A stretch of 60,662 nt of DNA, from contig JAQGBZ010000368.1 in assembly GCA_034687125.1 (NCBI GenBank), positions 1-60,662 of the forward strand. Direction: 5' to 3'. Below are positions 37,297 through 49,500 of the stretch, one piece after another; the stretch's first letter is position 1, and each line of letters opens with the position of its first letter. Source of the DNA: Neelides folsomi. Lineage: Eukaryota > Arthropoda > Collembola > Neelipleona > Neelidae. The translations under genes and the position numbers were made by a program. The notes under the pieces were generated by a model that ran no database searches, was not told where the DNA came from, and was given only the letters and a program-made list of their open reading frames with translations.

Positions 37297-39356
37297 TCAG
37301 AAGGCAAGTTTTGACTTATCTTTGAACGGAGAAGCGTTCGGGGTCTTCCGCTGTGACTTCCTTTTTAAAAGATGTTGACCAAACTGAAAAGGAAAAATTC
37401 ATTCATATAAAATCAATTTTTAAAAAAATAATCTTCAATTCAATTCATATAAAAATCTATTCTTAAAAAATTGGCCCTTTTGTTCAATTATTGATTTTTT
37501 TATCATTCGATTTTCATTTCAATTTAATTCATTTGATATTTGAAGATTTGAACTTACAAATGGAATTTGTTCCTTTTGTGGTGCAATTTGTTCCTTTTGA
37601 GGTTCAGTCGCGGGGGTGTCGAGGATGTTTGAGTTCACCGCTGTTGACTTCAAAGGAATCCTCGCTACATTTTTGAGTGGATGTGACTCAAATGAGACAT
37701 TTTCCTTCTCAGACATGAAGGAATCGTCGTCGGTAGCGAAGGATTCTTGGGGCGTGGAATCAGGCGTGTTCATTTTGGCAAACCTTTCCTTCAAAGCAGC
37801 TGCGATCAAAGAAGAATGATCCACAGGAGCTCCGGATTTGGCACGTTTCTTCAATGGAGTTCCACCTGGGGATCTGGAAATAAACGTTAAATCATTTGAT
37901 CTTGTATTTTAAAAAATGAACTTATAAAATAAGTGTATTAAATATTCGATTTTATATTTTATTGACATTTTAACTTATATTTAACATATTTAAAATTATG
38001 TTAACATTTTAATCTTTTTTGATCTTAATATTTAGATCTTAATTTAACAATTTGATAATTTTACCTTTCGATTCTCCTCAATTGAACAGTGTTTAATCCT
38101 TTGAGCACATCATTGAGCGTAATTGGAGCTTTTGGAATCTCAACTTTAACTTTTGGCATGACAAGTGGTTGAGATCCGGAAGGAGTCATTGAGGGCATTG
38201 GCGGTGGCGGCGGTGGAGGAGGCGGAGGAACAAAAGCAGATGGTTTGTCCAACTCAATCAAACTTTCATCATCGGACGAAGGCGGAGTTGGCACACGTGG
38301 CCGGGCCGAAACGGAAGGGCCCGCAGTCAGAGTTTGTTGAAGACTTTGCATTTGGAGCTGGACGAGCATGTTGACTTGAGCTTTTAATTGTTGGATTTCA
38401 TCCATCATGGCATTCCCCTGAACCCCCGACATTCCCGAGTCGAACATGTTAATGGCTGTTGCATCAACAGACCCGAAAAATTGCTGCATGCTTCGGCCCA
38501 ATTTCGGAGTTGAGCATAATTCTGGTCCCCTTTCAGAAATGGGAAATGGGCTGAAAAATTAAGTTTTAAAGCAATTAAGAAATATTTATTAAAAACGTGA
38601 TTCCAAGTTAATTGAATATAATCATAATATAATTAACCAAGATTTTTCATGATTTAAACTTTATAAATTAAATTAAAAATTAATTTCATTAAAATTGGAA
38701 ATTCTTATTGTTGATTTTTTGTATTTAATCATACCTTGGTTGAAAAGATTTATCAACTAATGACATTTTAATTTCTTCGTCTTCTTCATTGTCCTCATCT
38801 TCTTCATCGCTATCGAAAGAGTTGAAAATCGGAATGTTGATGACCCCTTCTTCGGACATTTCCTTCTCTTCGAAGACTACACTTTGTTGCATATCCCGGG
38901 GATTGATGAAAATGTACGTCCGCTTAGTTTCAGAAAAGAAGACATCGGGAATGAAGCGGGAGATTTTCCTCACGTAACTTCCCTCCCGACTCTTCCCCTT
39001 CCCCCGGAAGAAAATTCTCAACATGTTGAGGCGTTCTCTCAATCTAGCATATTCAGCGAACTTCGACAACTATTAAAAATCAAGAAAAATTAATATTTAA
39101 ATCATATTTATAGTTATGTTAAAATCACTATACATATAAGGTTCAAAGGTCAATTGGTAAATTATGTGAGTTAATTATGAAATTAATGAAATGGCATTTT
39201 AAATGCCACATTTACCTGTTCTTTTGAGGCGATCAAAATAAATCTTCCATAATTATTAACGATGAAAAAAGTCGAGAGAACTCCGAATTCCCGAAGTGCC
39301 CGATTGAAGCTGTAAGGCGTCTCGTCCCTCACAATTACCTGGATTTGATTCTCCAT
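37297..39356 (-). CDS. Proline-rich protein, PRR11/MTFR-like C-terminus
   Basis: Exons 39356-39216, 39069-38735, 38550-38065, 37873-37558 and 37383-37297 give 454 aa. The N-terminal 140 residues are a basic, mixed alpha/beta-looking region (REFGVLSTFFIVNNYGRF, RTYIFINPRD) that I do not recognise. An acidic run (SDEEDEDNEEDEE), a coiled-coil-like stretch (MDEIQQLKAQVNMLVQLQ) and a run of 10 prolines follow. Then comes LNDVLKGLNTVQLRRIERSP and GGTPLKKR, and HSSLIAAALKERFAKMNTPD. The motif (V/I)ERSPGGTPL followed by ALK/RxKF is shared with vertebrate PRR11 and resembles the mitochondrial fission regulator (MTFR) tail. Function here is not established. The C-terminus is basic (LLKRKSQRKTPNASPFKDK). 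Confidence 0.75.
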
Positions 39357-39856
39357 CACGAAGAGCTGACAATTAAAATTTAAATGTCAGTTAGGAGGAG
39401 GAGGTCGAGGAAGTGAAAATGATTTTGCGTCTTTTTCGCCGTTGGGAAAAGAAGCATGGACGAGAATTTGGCTCGCAATGAATCCCCAATGGCAACGAAC
39501 AATTTCCACTGAGAACCAATAAGGAAAGGGTTTGGAAAAACAGAGTTCGAAATTCTTTACGCGGTCAACCCCATGCTCATTTCTTCATTGGTCATTTATT
39601 GTTTATCCAGTTAAATTGAAATTAAAACTAAATCCTTCCCTATTTCATCTTTATAAATTAATAACTGAGGAGTCATCTTCGTCATAAACGTAAGTTAATT
39701 ACCAAATCATTTTGTTAATCATTTTTACATTAATTTGACTAAACTCTAAACTCATTGTCAGTTTGTCAGTCTTTATTCTCTTTATAATTTATAGGAGTTT
39801 GCTTAAAAATTTAATAATAAAAATAATTTCAATTTAATAATTTATTACAGAAATTA
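39357..39856. promoter_or_regulatory. Divergent promoter and ARMC1 5' UTR intron
   Basis: 500 bp between the divergent starts of the PRR11-like gene and ARMC1. A likely ARMC1 5' UTR intron runs from donor GTAAGTTA at 39690 to acceptor TTATTACAG at 39850, 7 bp before the ARMC1 ATG. Confidence 0.55.
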
Positions 39857-41422
39857 ATGATAATGGAAGTCGAAAAGGAAATAATTGGAGAATTGGCCAC
39901 GGAGGTTGTGGAAGCTGCGGCTCCTACTGTTGTTGATGTCGAACAACCTTCGACCTCAACAGCTACTCCAGTTGAAGAACCACAAGCTTCACCAGCACCA
40001 GCAGCTCCAAGTCCAAGATCATCAACAGCTCAAGAGTCTTCTTCGCCAACCATCACCTTTGACTCTTCTAATGTGGCCAAGAACATCGAGTTCATTCGAA
40101 ACTTCAAGTCATTGGTTTTAAAGGCAAAGGGAACTGCAGCCCAAGCTTATCTTTTATCGGTAAATATTATGTTATATTGAAATTAGTTTCTTAATAATAA
40201 TATAATAATATTTTATAATTAGCTTACAACCATATCTTGTTATAAAATCTTGTTACAAATTTTTAATTGTTTATTTAAATTCAGGAAACTGCTAAAGATG
40301 ATCTCCCATTTGGATATCTTGTTCTCTGTTTGGATGGCTCAGAAGACATGGTTTCAGAAACGCTCGAAGTTTTCCTTCTTATTGGCGAAAGCAAGGAAAA
40401 TCACATTTTTCTTCAACAAGTTCCATTTTTCATGGATGCTCTGAGGAAAATTACAATGTAATTAAAATATTTTAGAATTAAGTAATATCAATTTAAATTG
40501 TGTATATTTCATATTCCTTATTTTAAAATTTTAGGGAGAATTATTCTGAGGAATTGCGTGAACGCGCCGAGCGACTTTTGACCGTCGTTCGAGATGCGAA
40601 AAAGAGTCATCATGAAGCCTTGGCAGAGATCTCAAAAAACGTGGCAGCAGCGTCAGGAGCAATGAAGAATCTCGTCATTAAAAAGCCAGCTGAAGACAAG
40701 CGAGAAGCAAAAGGAATTTTGAAGAAATCAAAGGCCAAAACGACCGTTCTTTACATTCCTTCGGTTCCCATTAAGGTTTCTTTGAACTTCAAAAGTTGTA
40801 TATTTTACTATGCTTTATTAAAATAATTATAATAAGTTCCATATTTAATTAATTAACAGAATCACCGGAATGTGATCACTTCAACAATAATCAAAATCAA
40901 AGGGATCGTCTCGCTCACTTATGATGTCAACAAATCTCATTGCATCATCAAAGCAAAGGCTTCAGTTCATCCTGAAGACTTAGGCAAATCGATTGCCAAT
41001 CTTGGCTATGAAACTCATCTCTTGACCCGAAATGAGAAAAATGAAGAGGTAATATTTAATAATAGATAAATTTACCTATATAGACCTGCACCAGGTGTGG
41101 ATCTGTAATAAATAAATCAAATATTTTTATTTACAAAGTTATTTATTATTTTTCATTTGGAATTATTCTTAATTTATCCAAGAATATTCCTTATAACAAG
41201 AATTGATATTTCTTGTAGGTTCGAATTGCGATTGAGCCCGAATACATGCGGACAAATTCGAGTCGTCTTGACCAAGAGAATCTTCCTTCTTATTTATCTG
41301 ACACGGACGAGGAAGCAGAAGTTGGAGCCAACGCAGTGGCGAAAAATGGGTCAAAGAAAGAGGAAAAAGGAGGATGGTGGAATTCTGCATCTTCTTATTT
41401 GTCTAAATCTCTTTACTGGTGA
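39857..41422 (+). CDS. Armc1: Armadillo repeat-containing protein 1
   Basis: Exons 39857-40159, 40285-40457, 40535-40775, 40860-41048 and 41219-41422 give 369 aa. ARMC1 is a cytosolic and mitochondrial outer-surface protein found with the MICOS/MIB bridging complex and involved in mitochondrial distribution (family knowledge). The first 75 residues are low-complexity (Ala/Pro/Ser). Helical ARM-like sequence follows (FIRNFKSLVLKAKG, LRERAERLLTVVRDAKK). Then comes a ferredoxin-like/HMA-type segment AKTTVLYIPSVPIK...IIKIKGIVSLTYDVNKSHC, and the diagnostic C-terminus WWNSASSYLSKSLYW (vertebrates end ...WLSTAANFLSRSFYW). AATAAA is at 41573. Confidence 0.9.
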
Positions 41423-42520
41423 GATGAAATTACTGCCAGTGAGAAACTGTGAATAGCCATTAAATGATTTTATTACTTTTTACCGTTAAGTTTTATAAGA
41501 CTTTTAACTTTTAAGACACTTTTATAAAAGAATTTTTATATGATGAGTTTCATGAGCATTGTGGAAAAATTGAATAAAAACCCAAATTTTCTTGGATTGA
41601 TTCATTTATTTTTTAAAGCCTTTTAATCTTTGACAGTGACAATATAATCATAAATTATAATTTACTTTTCCAGTAATTGTACATTTAAGAGTAATTTGGG
41701 CATTTTCTTTATCATGTTGATGTTTAAATAAATATTACTACTACTATAAAACAATTAATCAATCAATTAATTTTTTATAATAAAAATTATTTCCATCATT
41801 TATTGTTTATAAAATATTTTGGCTAATGATCAATATTACAAAAATATGTTGTTTTTAACCATAAATAAATTGGTGATTTACAGTACATAATGTATTAAAA
41901 TCTCCTTTTCTCCAATATTTTAATTTTGTCTGACAATGAGTATAAGTAGAAGGGATTTAAAAGGTCGAGAGGGGATTAAGACATTGGAAAACTTATTTTG
42001 GCTTAATACCCTATGTGGAATGTCATCCCAGGTATAAGGAAATTTAGGGTTCAAATTCCATTTGTCATTTTACACCCACAGTTGTAAAAAGGTTTTCTAT
42101 AACAACAAATAGATTGGAAATAAAAATATTTTCCATTTTTGTGAATTACCTCATGGTCATTTGAGAAAAATGCAAAGGTATTCACAGAGTTCCAAATATT
42201 TTCACTTTAGTTATATTTACATAATATTAATAATTTCCTCATTTATTTAAATTCTCCTCCAATGTTCAAAGACATGCCGGACGGGAACGGTTCTTTATTG
42301 GATTACATCTCTCGCTCACAATAACAAGACGACGGTCGTATTACACGTTTTGAAAGGTACTAAAAGTACAAAGTATGTGCAAAGTGAATATAAATATCTG
42401 TAATAAGAGTAATAACTAATAAACTATACATTCAAATACTCACAATGCAGGGGCTGGCCCAATGATGGAATACGACAAAGAGGGGAACAAGGACCAGAAG
42501 ATGATCAACCAGTAGCGGCA
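41423..42520. other. ARMC1 3' UTR and intergenic
   Basis: Contains the ARMC1 3' UTR and the first copy of a duplicated segment (41531-41757). 42260-42355 is GC-richer and open on the + strand in more than one frame, possibly an exon of the doubtful gene at 42521. Confidence 0.5.
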
Positions 42521-42957
42521 ATGATTGCAGAAATGAGACACCTTCTTGAGATGGATGAGAGACATCACCGGGATAGGTTACAATTCCTCCAACTTATCGT
42601 TCGGACAAGCGAAGGAAGACATGCACGCGTTTTGTTGTTTCTTACAATTTTAATTATATTTGTAATTTTCATCTCCTACCTCAAAGTTTTAAAAAAGATT
42701 GATTCAAGAGCATGCCTGGATTGTAGAATACTTATGGATTTTTATATCATGTTTCGTGAGCATTGTGGAAGAATTGAATTGAATAAAAACCCAAATTTTG
42801 CTTGAATTGATTCATTTATTTTTCAAAGCCTTTAAGACTCCATATTGACAATATCATAAATTATAAATTAACTTTTCCAGTAATTGGACATTCAAGAGTA
42901 CATATGGGCATTTTCTTTATGTTTAATAGAATGTTTAAATAAATATTACTAAATAGT
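41531..42957 (+). repeat. Direct duplication of about 220 bp of ARMC1 3' UTR
   Basis: 41531-41757 and 42737-42957 are the same sequence in the same orientation at roughly 80-85% identity by eye, starting at GAGCATTGTGGAA and running through AACCCAAATTTT, TGATTCATTTATTTTT and CTTTTCCAGTAATTG to TTTAAATAAATATTACT. The copies are about 1.2 kb apart. Confidence 0.85.
42521..42805 (+). CDS. Doubtful small membrane-protein ORF after ARMC1
   Basis: Open frame of 94 codons beginning MIAEMRHLLEMDERHHRD, with one strongly hydrophobic segment (VLLFLTILIIFVIFISYL). The frame is open upstream to an acceptor ATGCAG at about 42450 (GWPNDGIRQRGEQGPEDDQP), so it could be a second exon. Its last 22 codons lie inside the duplicated ARMC1 3' UTR. 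I do not recognise the protein. It may be a young gene, a pseudogene fragment or chance. Confidence 0.3.
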   Translation: MIAEMRHLLEMDERHHRDRLQFLQLIVRTSEGRHARVLLFLTILIIFVIFISYLKVLKKIDSRACLDCRILMDFYIMFREHCGRIELNKNPNFA

Positions 42958-43284
42958 TTAAAATGTGTGGAAGTGTGCATGTTGGGGAATTTAATAATCA
43001 AGTTCATTGAATTGATAAAATTTGTTGATATAAAGATCTAAACTTCTAAACTAACACTTTTTTCTACTTATAAAATATTGTGATATTCAAAGATGGAATT
43101 GTCTGATGAATTATCGAAGTTAGTTTGGTAGTTAGCGGAACGCAAGAAGTGTACAAATTGGCTCTTTCATTTTCATCTAACTTGGAATTAAACGTCGCGA
43201 GTTGATTGAAAAAATAATTGATTGTTTAAATTAACGGATTTAAATAAATTGTAAATTAATTCGCATTTTAAATTAATTCCATTT
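42806..43284. other. Convergent 3' space before ArfGAP1
   Basis: AT-rich. It contains the rest of the second copy of the ARMC1 3' UTR duplication (to 42957) and the ArfGAP1 3' UTR. No other feature is seen. Confidence 0.55.
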
Positions 43285-45299
43285 TCACTTTTCCTTTCCT
43301 TCGTCCCATCCGTTTTCATTCCAAAAGTCAAAATCCTCAGTTTTCTTCGTTTTCTTTTTGCTCTCCACCGAAGTTTGACTTTGATATTTTTCTGTTTTCA
43401 ATGAGGATTTTTTGATGCTCTGACCAAGACTTGTCGTTTCTTCTCCACTCGGACTCTGTTGGTACGATGGGGCTGAGTCCCAATTTCCCCAATTGTCTTC
43501 CTCAGTCGATTCTGGAATCCGTTCGTGGCCGTACGAACTCTGACTCATCAAACTCCCAGAAGACGCTGAGGCGACAATGTTTGAAAATGTTTCCCGAACT
43601 CCTTTTCTTTGAATTTCAGACATCTGCAAAAAAATAAACTATAATTAAAATTCCCATAAACATTAAAACTGTCAATTGTTATAAGATATTCAAAATATAT
43701 TCATTTATTAATTTCCACCAACTAATAAATGAAATTAATAAATGAATATATTTTGAATATCTTATAACATGTCCTCATAGTACATGGGTTGGTGGAAATT
43801 AATAAATGAAACTCTAAACTCTATTTATGTAATTGTAATTAATTAATTTAAATTAACCTTCTCAGTTACAGATCCTCCAATTTCTGCCGCTTTTTGCGAT
43901 GCAATCCCACCAAACTTGACAGCGTTTTCACTCGCTTTAGCAGCGATTTTTGTTGCTGCGGAGGAAAAGAGGGACCAGCCCGAGACGAGTGATGACATGG
44001 CGTTGTCGACGAGTTCATTTGACGGGGCTTTTGGCTGAGAAGATTCCATGGTATAGCCGAAGCCCGTGTAGCGACCTCCCTCCGATGGAGAAACATCTGC
44101 GGACCTTGACATGTTTTCCAACTTTTTCCGTTCGGAATAAGTGAGTGACTCGGGAGGAACCGAAGCACCGCCGTTTTGATAAGAAGAGTTGGACCAATCG
44201 TCGTAGTCATTACGAGACGGAGGATCCACAGGCTTGGCAAACGCTGGGGTTGAAGTGCTCTTTGGGACTGATTTGCTTGATTTGCTCGCCACATTGTTGT
44301 TGGTCACTTCCTTTTTAGCTTTAGATTCAACCCAGGTTTGTCCTTGGGCTTCTGTGTTTATCTAAGAAATAAATATAAATTAATCATTAAATAAAATATA
44401 ATAAATAAAATAATCAATAAAATATTTTATAAATAATTTATAATACAAGTTTTTTCAAGTCAAATAATATTTTTAATAAAACTTAAAAAATTAGCATTAT
44501 ATTTTAATTATTAAAAAGTTAAAGGGAGATATTCTATGCAACACTAACCTTGTCTCTGTAAAGTGCAGCTCCTTTCGTATTGTATCGTTGCTGGAGCGGA
44601 AGTTTCTCATTCCAATCTGGTTGACTTTCTAAGAACTCTTTTGCTCTGCTATTTCCCCCAGCCTGAGAATTAACAAATAAAATCATACAATTAATCATAA
44701 AATCTTATTAAATAAAAATCTAATTCATTTTAATGTAAAATAATAAAATACTACAAGTATTTCTTAATTTAATATAACTGAATGACATTGAGTCGGTAAC
44801 GACCCAATTTTGTTAAATAGATCATGAGACCATGACTAATGTGCTAATGCCTAATATTAACCTAATTTTTAATTTTTAATATGTATATAATAATGATGTA
44901 ATTCTGACCTTCATTTTCTCCAGTTCAATTTCCTTCCATTTGTCCATCGTGACGGATCGGACGAAGGAGAGATGAACCCCGAGGCCCCGATGTTTCCCCG
45001 AACACTCCAAACAGATCCAAATGCCGTAAGTGACGCTGACCCATTGCGGGTTCGGAGTTCCGCACTCGAAACATTTCTATTAATATAAAAAACAAATTAT
45101 CAAATTATCAAATTAACATTATTCACATTACAACTTTATTAACAGATGTTATAAATCCCCCAAAGAGAAATCGCACCCTTGTATTACATATTGGATCAAC
45201 CATTGGATTAAATCCGATTAAATTAAATAAAAATCTTACGTTATTCTCAAACTTATGTCTGAGTTCTTGGAGTGACCTCCGGGTCCTCGGGCTGGCCAT
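43285..45299 (-). CDS. ArfGAP1: ADP-ribosylation factor GTPase-activating protein 1
   Basis: Exons 45299-45240, 45076-44909, 44662-44549, 44361-43858 and 43623-43285, all in phase 0, give 394 aa. ArfGAP1 stimulates GTP hydrolysis by Arf1 on Golgi membranes and COPI buds. The N-terminal zinc-finger GAP domain is intact: [20 protein letters not shown], then [20 protein letters not shown] with the catalytic Arg after LGVHLSFV, and the Zn cysteines CxxC-x16-Cxx[15 protein letters not shown] and [12 protein letters not shown] follow. About residues 205-300 hold ALPS-type amphipathic helices ([40 protein letters not shown]), the Ser/Thr-rich lipid-packing sensors. The C-terminus is Trp- and Lys-rich ([13 protein letters not shown]), resembling the COPI-binding tail. 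Confidence 0.95.
43678..43768. repeat. Perfect 38-bp-arm palindrome in an ArfGAP1 intron
   Basis: Arms 43678-43715 and 43731-43768 are exact reverse complements, with a 15-bp loop (43716-43730). A further partial copy of the inner arm (GGTGGAAATTAATAAATGAA) follows at about 43791-43810. It sits in the intron 43624-43857. Confidence 0.9.
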
Positions 45300-46588
45300 T
45301 TGTAGGTTCGGACCGTCGGGATCAAGACCAGATCATATGGATTTGATAAAGACGGAAGAAGTCGAGGACGATGATGATGGTGGGGAAACAGGAAGGTGCC
45401 GCTACTGACCCACTTTAACACAAAAGTCCAAACCTCCCTATCTTCCCTATGTTAAACAACCGTTATTCCTCCACGTCCTTTCACATGGGCAAAATGGCAA
45501 GTTCAATCAATTCGCAATCTCACAAATGGCAAACTCATAAAATTCACAAACTCACAATGGTAAAGCTTACCAATGGTGAACTTTACAATTGGTAAACTAT
45601 GAGTCTTATGAATCTTATCAACACAATGTTGAATTAAACTTTTGCAAAAGTGTTGAATTATGATTAATACAAGTGAAATGAAATATGAAATGAAATTAAA
45701 TACAATGGTGAACGTTATTTGACTTATTTGATTAAAGTCTATCTTTATGACAGTGATTTACCACACAGGGTGAATTCAACCTTGGGCTTGCCTTGACTCA
45801 TGAAAATGAAGTTTGCTCAAAATTGAGATTTTTCCGAATTTGCGATAAACTTTTATGCCATTTCCATATTTGCCAAATTGGCAATTGGCATATAAGACAT
45901 GTGTGTAAATATTACTAATGAAAGCCCAATAAACTCTAAAACTCTGTAACATGTTATTTAGTATATTATTGTGTATTGAATGATTTGAATGTTAACTTTA
46001 ATTCGAAGGGAAAAGTTATATTTATTTAACTTATCTTATAATTTTTTAAATAATTATCTTCATATTGGACAATGCCACGGGATTTTTTAAAAGATCATCG
46101 ATGTAAATTATTTTAAAATTTTTTACATTGGATTTTAAAAGATAACTGATTGGTAATTGAGTAATTTGTGTTAAATGAATTCGAATTTGCAAAAATTTAA
46201 CTTAAAAATATGTATATTACGAAAAGCCGTTTATAGATATGTTATAAAAATATTATAAAAAAGAAAAGAGAAATATTTAATAGATCACAAGATTCACTTG
46301 TATATGAGATGTTCGTGGGTTTGAATAAGAATTTCATTTTACTTGTGTAATGAAAATGAAAAAGGAGCTCAGGTGTATCTTGTTGTTGTTAGCCATTAAA
46401 TCATATGTTTAATTATCCGGATGAGATGGAAAGAGATTCATAATCACTCGCGCCTTCCAAATCTTTTATTTCTAATGGCCTCATTTGTGTTTTTCATAAT
46501 TAGGAAGAAATGAAGAGATCTCTCGACGCGTCTAGTCTTAATGTTAACAAGGGAGATTGGAGATTTGACTACTTGAGGATTCCTCCAC
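45300..46588. other. ArfGAP1 promoter side and Hdc 3' UTR
   Basis: Spacer between two tandem minus-strand genes. 45300-45430 is GC-richer and probably holds the ArfGAP1 5' UTR and promoter. 45480-45620 has scattered CAAATGGCAAACTC-like words. A minus-strand AATAAA at 46470-46465 is the probable Hdc polyA signal. Confidence 0.5.
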
Positions 46589-49500
46589 TCATTTGCTTCC
46601 CGTTTCTTTCACTTCAACTTCGGGGCTCTCGGGCGATTCGGCCATCTCCGGCAGGCTTTTCTGAAGATCTACACATCCTCATTATTAAAGACTCTGATCT
46701 ACACAAAAATATAAAAAATGGAAGAAAATATAAAATATTTAAAATAGACACTAGGAAAAAACTAAATAAAAACATTTCAAAATTAATTGAATTAATTACA
46801 TGCTTTATTTGACAAATAAATATAAACGATATTTATCCATATTATCATATATTCGGTTATATCCCTTTAATACGCCCTTTTAAAAAATTAATAGTTAAGT
46901 TAGCATTATTAATTGTAATTTAATAATAAATTGTTAAGAGAAAACCTTTCTCTTCTTCATCTTCTTTGGGTGAAATCGTCGAAACAAGATCCATTCGAGA
47001 ATCCAATGAGAATTGTTTTCCAGCCATCACCATCCCACGAATTCGTCGGCGAACAACCGCTGTTAATTAATTAAAATAAATTATAACTATAAGCGAATTA
47101 TAACTTTTCATTATTAATAATAAAGAAATATTTATAAATATTAATTGGATTAAATGAATTTAAATCAAACCAGGCGATGATTCGTCAACTTCACAAAGTT
47201 TTAATTTCCTCTCAAACTCTTTGAAAAGTTCATTTGAGTCAAAAATTGCCGCAAATGACGCGTTGATGATCTTCGGCGACCGTGGGGAATTGGCTAAAAG
47301 CAGCGATGTGCCAAAATGCGAATTCTTCACCCGGGTTTCCCCAAGTGGCACTCGGCGTATTGGAACTGACAATTCCATGTCGCCCAAAATCTCCTTGGCT
47401 GTTTCTTTAACAATTCCCCAATCCTGACAGATGTCTTCGACAGTAGTGGCTGGGGAAGTGATCGTGAACCGAATGACATAGCGGCCTTTTAATGAAGCTG
47501 GCACACAATGAATCTTCCCTGACCCGTTGACCCTTTTCAGGAGCCGCTCGGTCAATTCGTTGTCTCCCTTGAGGCGGAAAACAACCATGCCCAAATGACG
47601 TTTGGCGGGGATTTCAAACCGACTGTCGGCTCGAACCAGAGCTTCGAATCGTGCAGCAAGTCGAACTCCCTTAAGAATTCATTCACAACGATTCATTTAA
47701 ATAAAACCGCCAATATCCTCCATATAACTATATCTAGCTACTGAGAATTTAGCGCTGTATTTAGTCACCTTTCGAATATGCTCTTGAAGACCCTTGACTC
47801 CATAAGATCGAATAACAAACCAGAGTTTCAACGCTCGGAATCGTTTGCTTAGTGCTATTTGCCAGTGCTATATTTTAAATATTACAATTAATTGTAATAT
47901 TATACCATAAACCATCACAGTATTTAACCAAATTTAAAGCTTACCATGAAATCTAAAGCCAGACCGGAATTTTCATGCTGGAGATACAAAGGCTCAACGT
48001 TGAATGTTCTATGAAGAGTTCCGGCATCAGCGACCCACATGGCCGTACAATCAAAATGAACCAAGAGCCATTTTGATGGATTGAACGCAATTGAATTGGC
48101 AAGTTCCACGCCGGTCAGCCAACCACGGAACTCAGGGCAAATGAAAGCACTAATAAAAATATATTTAAAAATCATAAAATGACCAAAAGCTTAAAAAAGA
48201 TTATACTAAAGATTTTTATAATATTTTTTAATAGATATTTATAATGATATTACACACACGATAGAATTTAACATGAAAAGTATGAAAAAAACAATAGGTA
48301 AATAATAAGAAATAAAATTTAACCTAAATGAATTAATTTCCTTCGACGTTTAAACAGATAAAGTTTGTGAATGGGAGAAATAAACTACTAGAATCTCTCC
48401 ATTTGGTAAGAGTGAATTGGAGCGAAGGGGAAAATAATGAATTTGAAGAGCCAATTTGGTGTTGTGAATAAACCGCCTTAATGTGTATCATTTCGATCTC
48501 CTCCACTCCGCCTGTCTGTTTAACTACGTGTTAAGACCACAATCCCCTCAATGTGTATCGGAAAGTGGATTAGGATTGATCCGAACACCAAAACCCGCTT
48601 TACTCCAAAATGGCACCCGTCCAAATACCGGAAATGAAGAGAAACCCAAGCGGAAAAATTAAAAAGGCGGCTCACCTGCCGGCATAAGCCGCATCAACAT
48701 GAAGCCATAAATCTATAAAAAATGGATTTTTATTAACTATTTATCATACAGACCTGAATTCAGATATTTTAGTCATATTATCCGAATTCGGGTATTTTAC
48801 TACTCAACAATTAAATAATCAAAGCTTACTTTCCCGACTGCAAACATTTCCAAGTTCAGCCAAAGAATCAAAAGAGCAAGAACCCGTCGTTCCCAAAGTT
48901 GCGCAGACCCAAAAAGGAATCAGCCCAGCGGCGCGGTCGATTTGAAGCGCTTCTTCCAGTTCCTTTGCCCCGACCGAAAGGTCATCGGGGTCGGAGTCAA
49001 GATAATGCATTCGTACAAGGCCGATAAGTCCAGCCTTCTCCACACTTGAATGGGCCTGATCTGAACAATATGCCACAAGTCGGGCATTTATATCTGCTGG
49101 ACTCAAATGCGGAGATTCTTCCCGACATTTTCGAATGGCTTCGGTCCTCCCTGCCATCAAAGCAATAAACGTCGCTTCGGACGCTGTGGTTTGAATAACT
49201 CCGCCACCCTTGGAATCTTTTTCTGCATGGAGGAACGTTGGCGGCAGACCGATCATTTTACCAAGCCAATCCATCACGATTGTTTCCAATTCTGTGCAAG
49301 CGGGGCTTGAGGCCTAATTAAAATTCTTATTTTAGATTAAATATTAATTAATATTTTAATTAAATGTAGAAGTGAATTTTTTCAAATATGTTAAATTAGA
49401 CATTTAATACTGATTTATCAATTTAACTTTTAAATGTAAAAATTTATATTTTCAATTTATGCATGTGGAGTTTTTGTTAGATATTTTACATTGAAATGAT

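Noticed and set aside
42040..42075. tRNA-like B box (GGGTTCAAATTCC)
   Set aside because: No matching A box or cloverleaf upstream; I found no tRNA anywhere in the window.
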